Shown here in pieces: positions 11,464 to 23,418 of a stretch of 64,000 nt of DNA. The stretch is taken from positions 20,575,001 through 20,639,000 of the forward strand of contig CM045733.1 of NCBI GenBank assembly GCA_024760905.1, written 5' to 3'. Every line of letters starts with the position of its first letter. The stretch's first letter is position 1. Below the pieces are notes generated by a model. That model saw only the letters and a program-made list of their open reading frames with translations. It made no database searches and was not told the origin of the DNA. The DNA is from Plotosus lineatus. Taxonomy: Eukaryota; Chordata; Actinopteri; Siluriformes; Plotosidae. The position numbers and the translations under genes are program-made.

Positions 11464-11542
11464 GTGCTTTATGTGAAAACTTGTGTAGAAAAAGTTAACA
11501 TATTGTAAAGCATAAACCTATATCTTGCAAAACTTTAATTTT
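11464..11542 (-). repeat. Right arm of the 80-bp inverted repeat
   Basis: Inverted partner of 10053-10131. A Tc1-like transposase remnant follows about 240 bp downstream. Confidence 0.7.
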
Positions 11543-11564
11543 AATTGCTTGCATATCCTTTTCT

Positions 11565-12030
11565 GAAAGGCCACAGAGTCTGCAACACCACAAATAAAGA
11601 GCACTGTCAATCAAGCAACACCATGAAGACCAATTTAAATCTGTCGTCATAGAATGAAAATAATGTAGCACCACAACAAAACTGTCCAGAAAGGGCCATC
11701 CACTAAAATTCATAGACAGAGAATGTCAGAGAGGCAACAAAGAGACCAAAGCTAATTGTGTAGGAGCTGAAAATAGCCACAAAAGTAAGAAGACTGAATG
11801 GCGATCACCAGAAACATTATGTCTGGCACAAACCTAACACTTCACATCTCCCCAATAACACCATTCACAGTGAAGCATGGTGGTGGCAGTATCGGGCTGT
11901 GGGGATGTTTTTCATCAGCAGGGACTGGGAAACTGATTAGGATTGAGAGACAGAGGGTGCTAAATACAGAGATATACTTGAGAAAGACGTTATCACCAAA
12001 GCTAGAGCAGTTTTGATTATAAGATGGGCA
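11565..12030 (+). pseudogene. Tc1-like transposase remnant
   Basis: Broken frames carry Tc1 transposase phrases: [17 protein letters not shown] and, in another frame, [20 protein letters not shown] with [10 protein letters not shown]. Stops and frameshifts make it inactive. It may belong to the element whose terminal repeats flank 10.1-11.5 kb. Confidence 0.6.
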
Positions 12031-12436
12031 AACTCCAAGTGGTTAGATGTGCTAAGCTCAGTTATGCACAATCAAGGGTGTTTTGTGTTTTCTGGGGAGT
12101 GTTGGTAGTATTTCTTGATGCTACCCAATGACAAATATTTTGCATTTTCAAGGATATAAGGCAACAGAATAGGAAAGATGTGAATATTTTCCAAACCACA
12201 ATGAATTGCAAGTGATGTGATTGTTTGTAGCAGGAGTAATACTGTTGGTGTTTTTTTTTGTATATCAGAAATATAAAGGTAGCTCATCCTGCATTATTAA
12301 GGTCAAGACCATACAATAGAAATACTTTTTTTTATTGGTTCCCATGGTTACAAAAAGCAAAAGCAGGACATAGTAAGGAATATATTTATGATAACAAAAG
12401 ATTGAAATTTAAACACAGCTATAAGATTCGCGACAC
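12031..12436. other. No gene seen
   Basis: AT-rich sequence between the Tc1 remnant and the end of the L1 ORF2; a poly-T at 12250-12258 only. Confidence 0.4.
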
Positions 12437-12804
12437 TTAATGTTTAAATATGGGAATGAGTGAATTCCATTTCAAGTTAAAAATTTTCCGTATCATTGTT
12501 TCTCTTTGAAATAAATTCCTCACATAGAATATTTCTTTTAAGACCTTTTTGTAATTGGAACATTTGGGAATTGTTTGTTTGATATTACATAAAATAATAC
12601 AGGGATCCCTCACTTTCCACAGTTAATTGGGACTGAGATCCCCACGCGGCGGTCGAAATCCGCAAAGTAGGATCACCCCCCCCCAACCCACGACTGACGT
12701 ATATGTACATGTATATATGTATATAAGATAAAAAAAATAAATAATCAATGCTTTAAATGCTTGTAATAATTATTAAACAGAAAAAAACCCATAAGATATA
12801 AATA

Positions 12805-13392
12805 CAGACGCTCCCCAACTTACCTACATTCGTGTCCAAGGTTGAAAGTGGAAGTGAAAGTGAAATGAAATTGAAAAACAAGTAGAAATAGAAATGGAAT
12901 AAAATCTATAGTAAGATATATCATAAATATAAGTATGAAATATGATTAAACATTATCCTGAGGTACACTTAATACTAGGCTCTGGAAGAGGGACGTGGCA
13001 TGCTTTACGAGAAGCAGAACCGATACATTTCTGAACTCCTACCAAAGGTTTCAAAGGAGAAACAAATTGACTCCAGTATTATAATGAACTGGATAAGAGT
13101 GAAACTCTCTGTAAATCTGATCAGATCCACTGTGCTGTGCTTGAGAGGAACCAGGAGTTTAAACACGGGACATCATGTAGAGAAGATTATGTGGAAAGAG
13201 AGAGAGTGAGAAAGAGAGATAGAGAGAGCGAGAGAGAGATCGATGGTATACAGTACAAACTTGTATAGATTACTTATACAAGGTTTAAACATAAGTTCTC
13301 CTTTAAAGAATGCCCTATAACGACTTACGAGCAAATTCATCTAACGAACGGCCGCCCGGAGCCTAACTCGTTAGTAAGCTGGGGAGCATCTG
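12805..13392 (+). mobile_element. Tigger-like MITE, family P2, nested in P1
   Basis: Ends CAGACGCTCCCCAACTTAC and GTAAGCTGGGGAGCATCTG are inverted, with TA at 12803-12804 and 13393-13394. A second copy begins at 63789. It contains a fragment of L1-like reverse transcriptase sequence. Confidence 0.78.
13003..13209 (+). pseudogene. L1-like reverse transcriptase fragment inside P2
   Basis: The frame includes DSSIIMNWIRVKLSVNLIRS and LCLRGTRS, which resemble the end of L1/Tx1 RT. It is about 65 codons and runs into a GA-rich tract. Either the MITE captured it or it inserted there. Confidence 0.5.
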
Positions 13393-14549
13393 TACACACA
13401 CATACAGGTGGTATGAAGAATGTGCGTGCACACACAGATGCAAAAATGTATCCGGTTTTGATGTAAGATTTTGGCTTGGGGTTTTTTATGTGTTTGTTTA
13501 GGGTTTTTTGTTGTTGGTGTTTTTTGCATAATTGGCCTTGTTTTTGTGACATTTTCCATAACTTTTCCCTCTATTCTTAATTAATTTCATTATTGTTTTA
13601 ATTCGGTGAATATGTATTTATTTTTTTTATTTTTTTAACCACGATGCACTGAAGCCGCATTAATTGAAGCGTGAAGTAGCGAGGGATCCCTGTATATTTT
13701 TTTGCAGAAACAATGATTTGATTTAGCAATACATTGTTTTGCAACGTGCCAAACCAAATCAGATATTTTGTAATGGTTTGAGTTTGTGGTAAATTATAAT
13801 TAATCCAAAATTGAAGTTCAGTCCAAAATTTCATAGTTCCACAGCATTCCCAGTAGACATGACAGGTACTCTCAGGCATATCATGACAAAACCTACACAC
13901 ATCACTGTCAATCACATTCATTTTCAATAATTCCTTTTTTGTAGAAACAATTCTGTACAAAAATATGAACTGGAAGTCTAGAAACTTGACATCTTTCATT
14001 TTATATCTGTATACATCAGGTGTCAGGAACCTATGGCTCGCGAGCCAGATGTGACTCTTTTGATGACTGCATCTGGCTCTCAGATAAATAAAGTGGCCTT
14101 TCTTAACAGAATAATGAATACATAATTTCACTGTCATTTAAATAAAAATACAAAAAAAGCCATCAAATAAAACAAAAACATATGAATACATCTTTAATTT
14201 AAATCTATACATCTATTTTCAATGTCATGTCACTGTGGCGCGCAGCAGAGAGCCAGTCCTTTCTGTACGCCAGTATGTGGGTGGGTCCGATACCTTGAAA
14301 CTCTAATTTTATTGGATTATAACAACAGCCACAGACTGTGCGTGTTGTTTTTGAGTAAAGAGGTAAATTTCCCTCATTTTTGATCCTCTCATTTGCACGA
14401 AGCCAAGCACAGCTGGCAAGCAAACACAAATGGACAGACATGGAAAAACTTCAACCCGCAGACCAGCTGATTGCCAAAACTTGGAACGCGCTTCCTGTCA
14501 CATTAACACTGCAGCATGTGAGTCTTGCCATATTGACCATGCGTACATG

Positions 14550-14702
14550 AACAGTCCTTCTCACCTGAAAAACATCAAGACCAACCTGCAGTCAAATGTA
14601 ATAGATGGAAGCCTAAACGCCTGCATGAAGCTGAACCTCACCCCATATCAATCAGACTATAAAGCCATCAGCAAAACCATGCAGCACCAGAAGTCGCATT
14701 AA
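14550..14702 (+). pseudogene. hAT transposase C-terminal remnant
   Basis: LKNIKTNLQSNVIDGSLNAC then LNLTPYQSDYKAISKTMQHQ KSH and stop, the usual C-terminal end of hAT (ZBED/FAM200-like) transposases. The rest of the transposase is lost. Confidence 0.65.
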
Positions 14703-14809
14703 TAGTAAGAAGTACTTTTCTTATTAATAAATAACTTGATTATGACGATGTTGTTTAAAATAAATTCAGAGTCTTATTATACTCTAAAATTTTTGGTCTT
14801 CTTTTTCAA

Positions 14810-16418
14810 TTTAGTTGCACAATTAGCATATTATGATAAAGTTCATTATTTTCTGTAATGTACTGATAAAAATTAAACTTTCATATATTTTAGATTCATT
14901 GCACACCAACTGAAATATTTCAGGTCTTTTATTGTTTTAATACTGATGATTTTGGCATACAGCTCATGAAAACCAAAAATCCCTATCTCAAAAAATTGGC
15001 ATATTTCATCCGACCAATAAAAAAAAAGTGTTTTTAATACAAAAAAACAAAGTCAACCTTCAAATAATTATGTTCAGTTATGCACTCAATACTTGGTCAG
15101 GAATCCTTTTGCAGAAATGACTGCTTCAATGCGGCGTGGCATGGAGGCAATCAGCCTGTGGCGCTGCTGAGGTGTTATGGAGGTCCAGGATGCTTCGATA
15201 GCGGCCTTAAGCTCATCCACAGTGTTGGGTCTGGTGTCTCTCAACTTTCTCTTCACAATATCCCACAGATTCTCTATGGGGCTCAGGTCAAGAGAGTCGG
15301 CAGGCCAATTGAGCACAGTAATACCATGGTCAGTAAACCATTTAGCAGTGGTTTTGGCACTGTGAGCAGGTGCCAGGTCGTGCTGAAAAATGAAAATCTT
15401 CATCTTCATAAAGCTTTTCAGCAGATGGAAGCATGAAGTGCTCCAAAATCTCCCTGATAGCGAGCTGCATTGACTCTGCCCTTGATAAAACACAGTGGAC
15501 CAACACCAGCAGCTGACATGGCACTCCAGACCATCACTGACTGGGTACTTGACACTGGACTTCAGGCATTTTGGCATTTCCTTCTCCCCAGTCTTCCTCC
15601 AGACTCTGGCACCTTGATTTCTGAATGACATGCAAAATTTGCTTTCATCCGAAAAAAGTACTTTGGACCACTGAGCAACAGTCCAGTGCTGCTTCTCTGT
15701 AGCCCAGGTCAGGCGCTTCTGCCGCTGTTTCTGCTTCAAAAGTGGCTTGACCAGGGGAATGCGGCACCTGTAGCCCATTTCCTGCACACGCCTGTGCACG
15801 GTGGCTCTGGATGTTTCTACTCCAGACTCAGTTCACTGCTTCCACAGGTCCCCCAAGGTCTGGAATCGGCCCTTCTCCACAATCTTCCTCAGGGTCCGGT
15901 CACCTCTTCTGGTTGTGCAGCGTTTTCTGGCACACTTTTTCCTTCCCACAGACGTCCCACTGAGGTGGCTTGATACAGCACTCTGGGAACAGCCTATTCG
16001 CTCAGAGATTTCTTTCTGTGTCTTACCCTCTTGCTTGAGGGTGTCAACGATGGCCTTCTGGACAGCAGTCAGGTCGGCAGTCTTACCCATGATTGCGGTT
16101 TTGAGTAATGAACCAGGCTGGGAGTTTTTAAAAGCCTCAGGAATCTTTTGCAGGTGTTTAGAGTTAATTGGTTGATTCAGATGATTAGGTTAATAGCTCG
16201 TTTAGACTACCTGAACATGATATGCTAATTTTTTGAGATAGGAATTTTGGGTTTTCATGAGCTGTATGCCAAAATCATCAGTATTAAAACAATAAAAGAC
16301 CTGAAATATTTCAGTTGGTGTGCAATGAATCTAAAATACATGAAAGTTTAATTTTTATCAGTACATTACAGAAAATAATGAACTTTATCACAATATACTA
16401 ATTCTTTGAGAAGGACTA

Positions 16419-16421
<3 letters not shown>
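14810..16421 (-). mobile_element. Tc1 transposon with long inverted repeats
   Basis: About 200-bp terminal repeats (IR/DR type) read TGATAAAGTTCATTATTTTC ... AATACTGATGATTTTGGCAT on the left, inverted on the right, ending at a TA-rich target (16422). The left outer end is diverged, so that boundary is approximate. I recognise this Tc1 family from many fish and lampreys, where horizontal transfer has been proposed. Confidence 0.9.
15086..16090 (-). pseudogene. Tc1 transposase, inactivated
   Basis: Starts MGKTADLTAVQKAIVDTLKQ with a helix-turn-helix (KEISERIGCSQSAVSSHL). It has one nonsense change (TGA where the family has Trp, after GDLWKQ, near 15830), then continues in frame to LTKY at 15086. 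The catalytic DDE residues remain: SDESKF, FQHDLAPAHS, SPIENLWD. A 2-bp loss near 15545 and a later compensating change near 15400 put the middle out of frame. The transposase would have cut and joined DNA at TA sites. Not functional as read. Confidence 0.9.

Positions 16422-16466
<45 letters not shown>
16422..16466 (+). repeat. (TA)n microsatellite
   Basis: TA tract immediately outside the right end of the Tc1 element, presumably grown from its TA target. Confidence 0.9.
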
Positions 16467-16471
<5 letters not shown>

Positions 16472-16877
16472 CTGTATATATTAACAAAAATAGAATCTTC
16501 TTCTATAATCACCTGAAGAGAGAGGATGGTTTCACCACCCCTCGAAACAGATTTGTAGTGATAAATGGAGTTTCAATAGAAAGTCTTTGTCCTGTCCTTT
16601 TATTTTTGTTATTTGCTCTACCAAAAAGTATTGAGCACTCTCCTATGGAAGGATCTACCCAGAAAATCCTATATATATATATATATATATGGCTCTCAGA
16701 GGATTAGATTTTAAAATGTCTTTTTTTTTGGCTCTCTTAGTCAAAAAGAGTCCTGACCCCTGGTATACATTGCAAACTATGTACCAGTCAAAATTGCAAT
16801 CATTAAATATTTTTTCCCATTTGAAAGGAAACGTGTACAAGACGGTGGTAAGGCCAGCAATGTTGTATGGTTTAGAA

Positions 16878-17640
<763 letters not shown>

Positions 17641-17904
17641 GTTTAGAAACAGTGGCACTGAGGAAAAGACAGGAGGCTGAGCTGGAGGTAGCAGAGATGA
17701 AAATGTTGAGGTTCTCTTTGGGAGTAACGAGGATGGATAGGATCAGGAATGAGCACATCAGAGGGAGAGTATATGTGAGAGGTTTTGGAGACAAAGTTAG
17801 AGAGGCTAGATTGAGATGGTTTGGACATGTACAGAGGAGGGATAGTGAATGTATTGGTAGTAGGATGCTGAGGTTGGAACCACCAGGCAGAAGGTCTAGA
17901 GGAA

Positions 17905-18415
17905 GTCTTTTCCTTTCAGCTGTTCCCTTCAGGGGTCGCTACAGCAAATGACCTGCCTCCATCTCTCCCCATCCTCTGCATCTTCTACTCTTACTCCAAC
18001 GACCTTCATGTCGGCCTTCACCACATCCATAAATCTTCTCTTTGGTCTTCTCTAAGCCTTCTGCCTGGTAATTTCAACCTCAGGATCCTACTAATGTACC
18101 AATATACTCACTGTCCCTCCTCTGTACATGTCCAAACCATCTCAATCTAGCCTCTAAACCATACAACATCACTGGCCTCATCACCATCTTGTAAACTTTT
18201 CCTTTCATTCTTGCCGATACTCTCCTATCACACATCACACCGGACACTTTTCTCCACCCATTCCAACCTGCCTGCACGCGCTTCTTCACCTCTTTTCCAC
18301 ACTCTCCATTGCTCTGGATTGTTGAGCCGAAGTACTTAAAATCCTCCACCTTCTTTATCTCTGCCCCCTGTAACCTCACCGATCCTCTTGGGTCCTTGCC
18401 GTTCACACACATGTA
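17905..18415 (-). mobile_element. RTE LINE 3' fragment, inverted next to another copy
   Basis: Minus strand: MCVNGKDPRGSVRLQGAEIK, VYKMVMRPVMLYGLE, then a deletion to ARLRWFGHVQRRDSEYIG and the RTE 3' end. Its tail abuts the plus-strand RTE at 17904. Confidence 0.82.
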
Positions 18416-18730
18416 TTGTATAATATTGTACCTCTTATATTGTATTTTGCCTTTGATATTTCAAAGGGAATCAAACCGTCTTCATCGTACAAGTCTTGTA
18501 CAGTCAAAATGCCCTTATCAGCCCAGTGCTGAATAACACGAGTGGGGTTTTTATAATTGTGATTGAGCCATAATGGTTCAGCAAAAAATGTCATCAATGT
18601 TGATATCTTTGACATGAATTTTTTTTACAATAAGAACCCCAGGCTTTTATAACATCTCTCCAGTAAGGGTTTTTAATGTTGAGTATATCATCAATATTGG
18701 CTCCGTATCTGAAATGATCTTTCTAGGCTA

Positions 18731-19377
18731 CATTTCAGGGGTTTGACGTAGTTGATTTTCAGTAGAACAGAAATAGAAAATACAATAGAAATACTTATGG
18801 AAGGCTTAGTTTTGAAAAAATAAAAAATAAAACCTATACCATTCTTTCCTCTTATAAAAAGCACATATGAATTCTGTTAGAACAAAATACATCGAGTATG
18901 GCCACTAAATAAAATGCATTTAATTTAGCTCTGATATGCAGATAGCAAGACAGATGTGACTAATTGCTGTACTGGTGTTTCAGACTCACTGAATGACACT
19001 TTGAATTCTATCACATATTCCCTCTTATACGAATGTTCTGTAACATTAGCATTCATAGCCATTTTTCTGGAAGCAGCTGCTTCGAGTTCCCAAGCCGGAC
19101 TTTAAATTTCTCAGCCGCACCAGTGGCCGTGCGATGCTCTCCTATTTTAGTTTTCCTTTGAGAGCTAAGAAAAGTGTTATGTTTTAGTGAATAGGTATAC
19201 TCATTTCCCTGGTTCAACATTTTCTCAACTTTTGGCAGTGTATTTATTATGAAAATCTGAGAGTATCTAGTTTTTATTTGTTTCATTTATACATTTGTGA
19301 GTGTTAAAAGAGAATTAGACAACGAGAGTTCTTTTCAGACACTTAAAGAAAATATATACTCAAAATATTAAATGAAA
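18731..19377. other. No gene seen
   Basis: AT-rich stretch beyond the readable L1 coding region. It may be more decayed L1 but I cannot read it. Confidence 0.4.
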
Positions 19378-19391
19378 AACAAATCCATGTT

Positions 19392-19713
19392 GGAGCAGTG
19401 GTGGCCTAGTGGTATAGGGCGCTGGATCGCTGATCCTCCACAAGATTGTCACTACCCCCCCCCCACCAGTGCAGCTTACTAACTGGGTTATCAAAGGCTG
19501 GTCTCTCACTGTCCATGGCGTGAGGTATCTAAATGAACCATTGTTGACTTTGACAAGAGTAGACTGCAAAGCCATCAGTGTTTCTCCGCCCTGCAATGAC
19601 ATGGCGAGCTGTCCAGGGCGTACTCTGCCCTCGCCCAGGGTCAGCTCGGATGGGCGCCAGCCTCCCCGCGACCCTAATTAGGATTAAGTGGTTACAGAAA
19701 ATTAACTAAACTG
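19392..19713 (+). mobile_element. SINE-A, tail a, with target duplication
   Basis: Flanked by an exact 14-bp repeat AACAAATCCATGTT (19378-19391, 19714-19727). The head has the A box but has lost part of the B box (GCTGATCC runs directly into TCCACAAG). Confidence 0.9.
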
Positions 19714-19791
19714 AACAAATCCATGTTCCAGCAGAAAATATTTCGTGTCACATTTTTGGTAGGAAACCAAATTAAATCTATAACAACAAAA

Positions 19792-20074
19792 GGTGGGGCC
19801 GTGGTGGCTTACTGATCCAAAGGTCTGGGCTCACTATCACTGACTTGTCTCTGCTGCCCCAGTGCAGCTGACTGGGTCATCAAAGGTCAGCCATGTCTCT
19901 CACTGTCTGTGGTGACACAGTAAAAGTAAAAGAACAATTGCTGTCATTCAAAAATAGTAGGCCTTTGGATTGACATCAGTGTGTTGCTGTCTAGGGTGCA
20001 CCCCATCCTCGCCCAGGGTCACCTGAGATGGGCGTCAGCCTCCCCATGACCCGAATTAGGATTAAATGGTTCGG
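19792..20074 (+). mobile_element. SINE-A, diverged
   Basis: GGGGCCGTGGTGGCTTACTGATC then body phrases (CAGCTGACTGGGTCATCAAA, CACTGTCTGTGGTGAC) and tail a (CCCGAATTAGGATTAAATGG). Older than its neighbour. Confidence 0.75.
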
Positions 20075-20170
20075 AATATTAATGAATCAATAAACAACAC
20101 AAGCTATTCTGCTCACTATTTTGACCTCAATTTATGCCAATAAAATGGCAATGTGTTACAGTTCCTTATA

Positions 20171-20868
20171 CCCCATTTCACTGGAGCGCAGCAGACTCGC
20201 GGAAGCAAAACTGCAGTCATCCTCCAACGTTCCTCAGTCATTCCGTCATCTTCCATGTCCTTCCGTACAATTCCAAAAGGTATTCCTCCTCTTCCATCAG
20301 GCCAAAATCTTCAGCGAACGTGCTTCTGAACATGTTAAAAAGCACGTTCATGGAAAAATTTTCCCACAGTATTCCCTCACGTTCTGCAGTCCTTCTGCAA
20401 ACCTTCCGTCATTTCCACAAATGTTCCGTGATCGTTCCTTTTATTCCGCAAGTGGTTACTCTGGGTATTCCTCAAGTCATTCCTCAGTCATTCCGTGTTG
20501 AACGTGAACGTTCGTTCTGTTGAACGTTCCGCGATCATTCTGTGGGTCTTCCTTCTAAAAAGGAGTTGTGCCGCGGTCGTCCCATCCTTTCCGTGAATGT
20601 TCTGTGAATTATCCGAAGATCTTCCGTTGCTCTCCGCACTGGTTCTGAGGGTGATCCGAGCGAATTTACGCATGTATTCTGACAATGTATCGCAGTCTTT
20701 CCGGGTCCGTTCCACGCACTCCGTGATCGTTCCGAGGGTGTGTCGAAGGTGCAATTTTCCGTAGGTTTTTGACACATTTTCTGTGTAAAAATACCAAAGC
20801 TCCTCCATAGAGTGCATTCCGCGCCTTTCCGCCATGATCCTTGCATTCCGCGCTCCAGTGAAATGGGG
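20171..20868 (+). mobile_element. MITE with 19-bp perfect terminal repeats and TTCCG-rich interior
   Basis: CCCCATTTCACTGGAGCGC (20171-20189) and its exact inverse (20850-20868). The interior is unusual: the plus strand repeats TTCCGT/ATTCCG/CGTTCC-like words many times. No coding frame. Target duplication unclear (TTAT-like on both sides). Superfamily not determined. Confidence 0.72.
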
Positions 20869-20899
20869 GCATTATGAAAAAAAATGTCTCAGACACAGG

Positions 20900-21690
20900 A
20901 ACATAAATCATATTTATTATCACCAAAAAATTTTAATTAGATTTACTGTATGATCTGCAACCAGTTAACAGTATCTTTATAATTACAATAATAATAAACT
21001 GTCCAGTAAAATGAATAATAAATTAGACCAGATGATCATTTGTAATAAACCTTGCCTGCACATAAAAGTGCCCAGACTGGAACTTTGCTTTACATAAACA
21101 CAGGAAATGCTGGGATACCGCCAGCCTTGGACTTGTTAGTGATTTAACTGGGGTAGTGATGGCTGTTCCTGTCTCTCTGTATTTGTCTGCTGGACAGCTG
21201 TGCCCTTGCAAAACTCTTTTACACTCACTCGGAAATAACAGCTATGAGCATTTCGCCTGCACAAAATGGGCTCGTGCGTGAATGCAAAGTTATAAAGTGT
21301 AAAGTACCATGTCCAGTTCCAAGGTGCCCTTTCACCTTCAGTGGTAGTTTCTCTCATCACAGCTTTAATGTCATCTTCTAGCCTGAAAAGGACTAACGTA
21401 CTTGCATTAGCCTTATTTAAAAGGACAGAAAAGGCAATCAATAACAAATACTTTTCCATTTTTTTTTTATATATAATGGGTTGTACACTGCTCAGACCAA
21501 AAAAAAAAAAAAAAAAAGGGTCATATATACAAATATGTAGTTGTTCCACCTTTAACCTTGCTCACAGCACGTAATCATCATGGCATTGTTTCAACAAATT
21601 TAAGCAACATAACATTTATTTTCATCCAGTGTTGGGTTTATGTAACAGTGGAGGTGATGAGATGGTGTATGGTGTGAGCAGAATCATCTG
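20900..21690. other. No gene seen
   Basis: Sequence without a recognisable family, with a poly-A run at 21500-21518. Confidence 0.4.
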
Positions 21691-22170
21691 CAGCTTAATG
21701 TGACAAAGACGGAGGAACTGTGGATTTTAGGAGATCCAAAACAACAGCGACACTGGTTTCCATCCAGAGCATCAATGTTGAAATGGTGGCGGATTAAAAA
21801 TAGCTTGGAGTTCATATTGGCAATAAACTGGACTGGGAAAAGGGCACTACTACCACACTTTACAAGAAGGGCCAGAGGGTTGCATATGCAAACAGACTGA
21901 ACAAACTGATCCGCAAGGCCGGTAACATTGTGGGGACAGAGCTGGACTCTGACCGTAGCGTCGGAGAGGCGAATGTTGTCCCAAACAAAGACAACATTGA
22001 CCAATACAGTACGTACTTCCCACCCACTTCACAACCTGCTGATCAGTCACACAGGAGCAGATTCAACGTGGGACTGATACCACTGAAATGCTCCACGGAA
22101 TGACACAGGAAATCATTCCTACCTGTGAACATTAAACTGTGCAACTGCTCCATATAACAACATCCCCTGT
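21690..22170 (+). pseudogene. Rex1-like (CR1/L2 group) LINE, C-terminal remnant
   Basis: Broken frames give LNVTKTEELW, then RLNKLIRKAGNIVGTELDSD-like sequence around 21890-21960, as in the end of Rex1-like reverse transcriptases. Many stops. Confidence 0.6.
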
Positions 22171-22296
22171 TATATATTTATATTCTAGTGTTTACCATAT
22201 TGATAATACTGTACATATCACTCACGGACAGGATTCACTCTATCAGGTTTATAGACATTAATTCTAATTTCAGACATACATATAGATAGATTTATC

Positions 22297-22919
22297 GGAG
22301 GCAGTGGTGGCCTGGTGGTAAAGGTGCTGGATCACTGATCCTCAGGTTGGGCAGGGTTCAAGCTCCACTCACCACAGGTTGTCACTGTTGTGTCGTCCCC
22401 CAGTACAAAGGCCGCTCATGTCTCTCAATGTCTATGGTGAGAGGTTCATGTAAAACAATGGTCTCCAACCTTTTTTGCACCAGGGACCAGTATTATGTAT
22501 GAAAATGTTTCCGCGGACCGGTTAGTCTACTCCGTAGTCTTGTTTTGGTGGCTGTCACCGCAGAAAACCCCACCTCACAAAGATATGTGGTTGGAAAGGG
22601 AAGAATGTCAAGGAAGCACTGAAAGCCTATGTCAAAAACAGTCGTTTTTTTTTTTTTTAATAAGATCCGGAAGCTCGAAGAAAAAAACTATAATTTGTAC
22701 CATAAAAGATTTTGTTTGCGGACCGGTACCGGTCCATGGACCGCGGGTTGGGGACCCCTGGTGTAAAAGAACCATTGCTGACTGTTGTCAAGAGTAGTTG
22801 CAAAGCCGTCAGCACGTTTCTGTCCCTTGCTCAGGGTTGTGTCAGGGAGGGCATCTGATGTAAAATGCTTCGCTGTGGCGACCCCTGGAAAAGGGAAAAA
22901 GCTGTAAGGTAAACAAGAT
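22297..22919 (+). mobile_element. SINE-A, tail b, interrupted by hAT element 3
   Basis: Head AGGCAGTGGTGGCCTGGTGG, tail b ending GCTGTGGCGACCCCTGGAAA. Flanked by ATTTATCG (22289-22296, 22920-22927). A 305-bp hAT sits in its body. Confidence 0.87.
22456..22760 (+). mobile_element. hAT element 3 (non-autonomous)
   Basis: Ends CAATGGTCTCCAACC and (rc) CAGGGGTCCCCAACC with internal GGACCGG palindromes. 8-bp target copies ATGTAAAA (22448-22455) and GTGTAAAA (22761-22768) differ at one base. Without it the SINE body reads continuously. Confidence 0.88.
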
Positions 22920-22943
22920 ATTTATCGATATGTAGAATCCATA

Positions 22944-22972
22944 TTTAAAAAAAAAAAAAAAAAAAAAAAAAA
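22944..22972 (+). repeat. Poly-A tract
   Basis: A run of nearly 30 A following the SINE. Confidence 0.9.
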
Positions 22973-23053
22973 CGACTTTGTCTCACTCTTACTTGCATAA
23001 AGCAACTGTGTTCACACATCTTCCTCTGGGATCAATACAGTAGTTTTGATTTT

Positions 23054-23263
23054 TCATTCATTCATTTTCTGATCTGAAAGTCAGGGCTCACTATTAACGA
23101 CTTGTCACTGCTGCCCCCAGTGTAGACAGGGAGAGACATGGCCAGCCTTTGATAACCGAGTTATCTGAACTGGAGGACAGCAGTGACAACCCGGTGACAG
23201 TGGGGATTGAATCCCCAACCTTGGGATTAGTAATCCAGTACTTTACCACCGAGCCACCTCAGA
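23054..23263 (-). mobile_element. SINE-A, internally deleted
   Basis: CATTCATTCATTTTCTG tail on the left, body (GGGAGAGACATGGCCAGCCTT TGATAACC) and head (rc of TTTACCACCGAGCCACC) on the right. The region between tail and body is lost. Confidence 0.7.
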
Positions 23264-23418
23264 GTTCACATCTTGAATTGATGAGTTCAAAACTGAACCA
23301 CTACATAGTCTTCTCCAACACATCCCAAAAACTAGGCTTAATGTCAGGACTCTGGGGTATCAATACATATGTGAAAATGAGTCCTCGGGCTCCCTGAACC
23401 ACTCTTTCATTATTTCAG

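Larger units (their letters stand above)
12600..13692 (+). mobile_element. Tigger-like MITE, family P1, copy 1
   Basis: Terminal repeats CAGGGATCCCTCACT / AGCGAGGGATCCCTG with TA on both sides (12598-12599, 13693-13694). Inner ends: GTTAATTGGGACTGAGATCC on the left and GATGCACTGAAGCCGCATTA on the right. The CAGNNNNCCTC-type end and TA target are typical of pogo/Tigger. It is split by element P2 at 12805-13392. Confidence 0.8.
14017..16762 (+). mobile_element. hAT element 1, internally deleted, with an inserted Tc1
   Basis: Ends CAGGTGTCAGGAACCTATGG and (rc) CAGGGGTCAGGACTCTTTTT are flanked by an exact 8-bp duplication GTATACAT (14009-14016, 16763-16770), the hAT signature. Inside, 14430-14702 keeps the end of a hAT transposase. 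A Tc1 element occupies about 14.8-16.42 kb. Confidence 0.87.
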
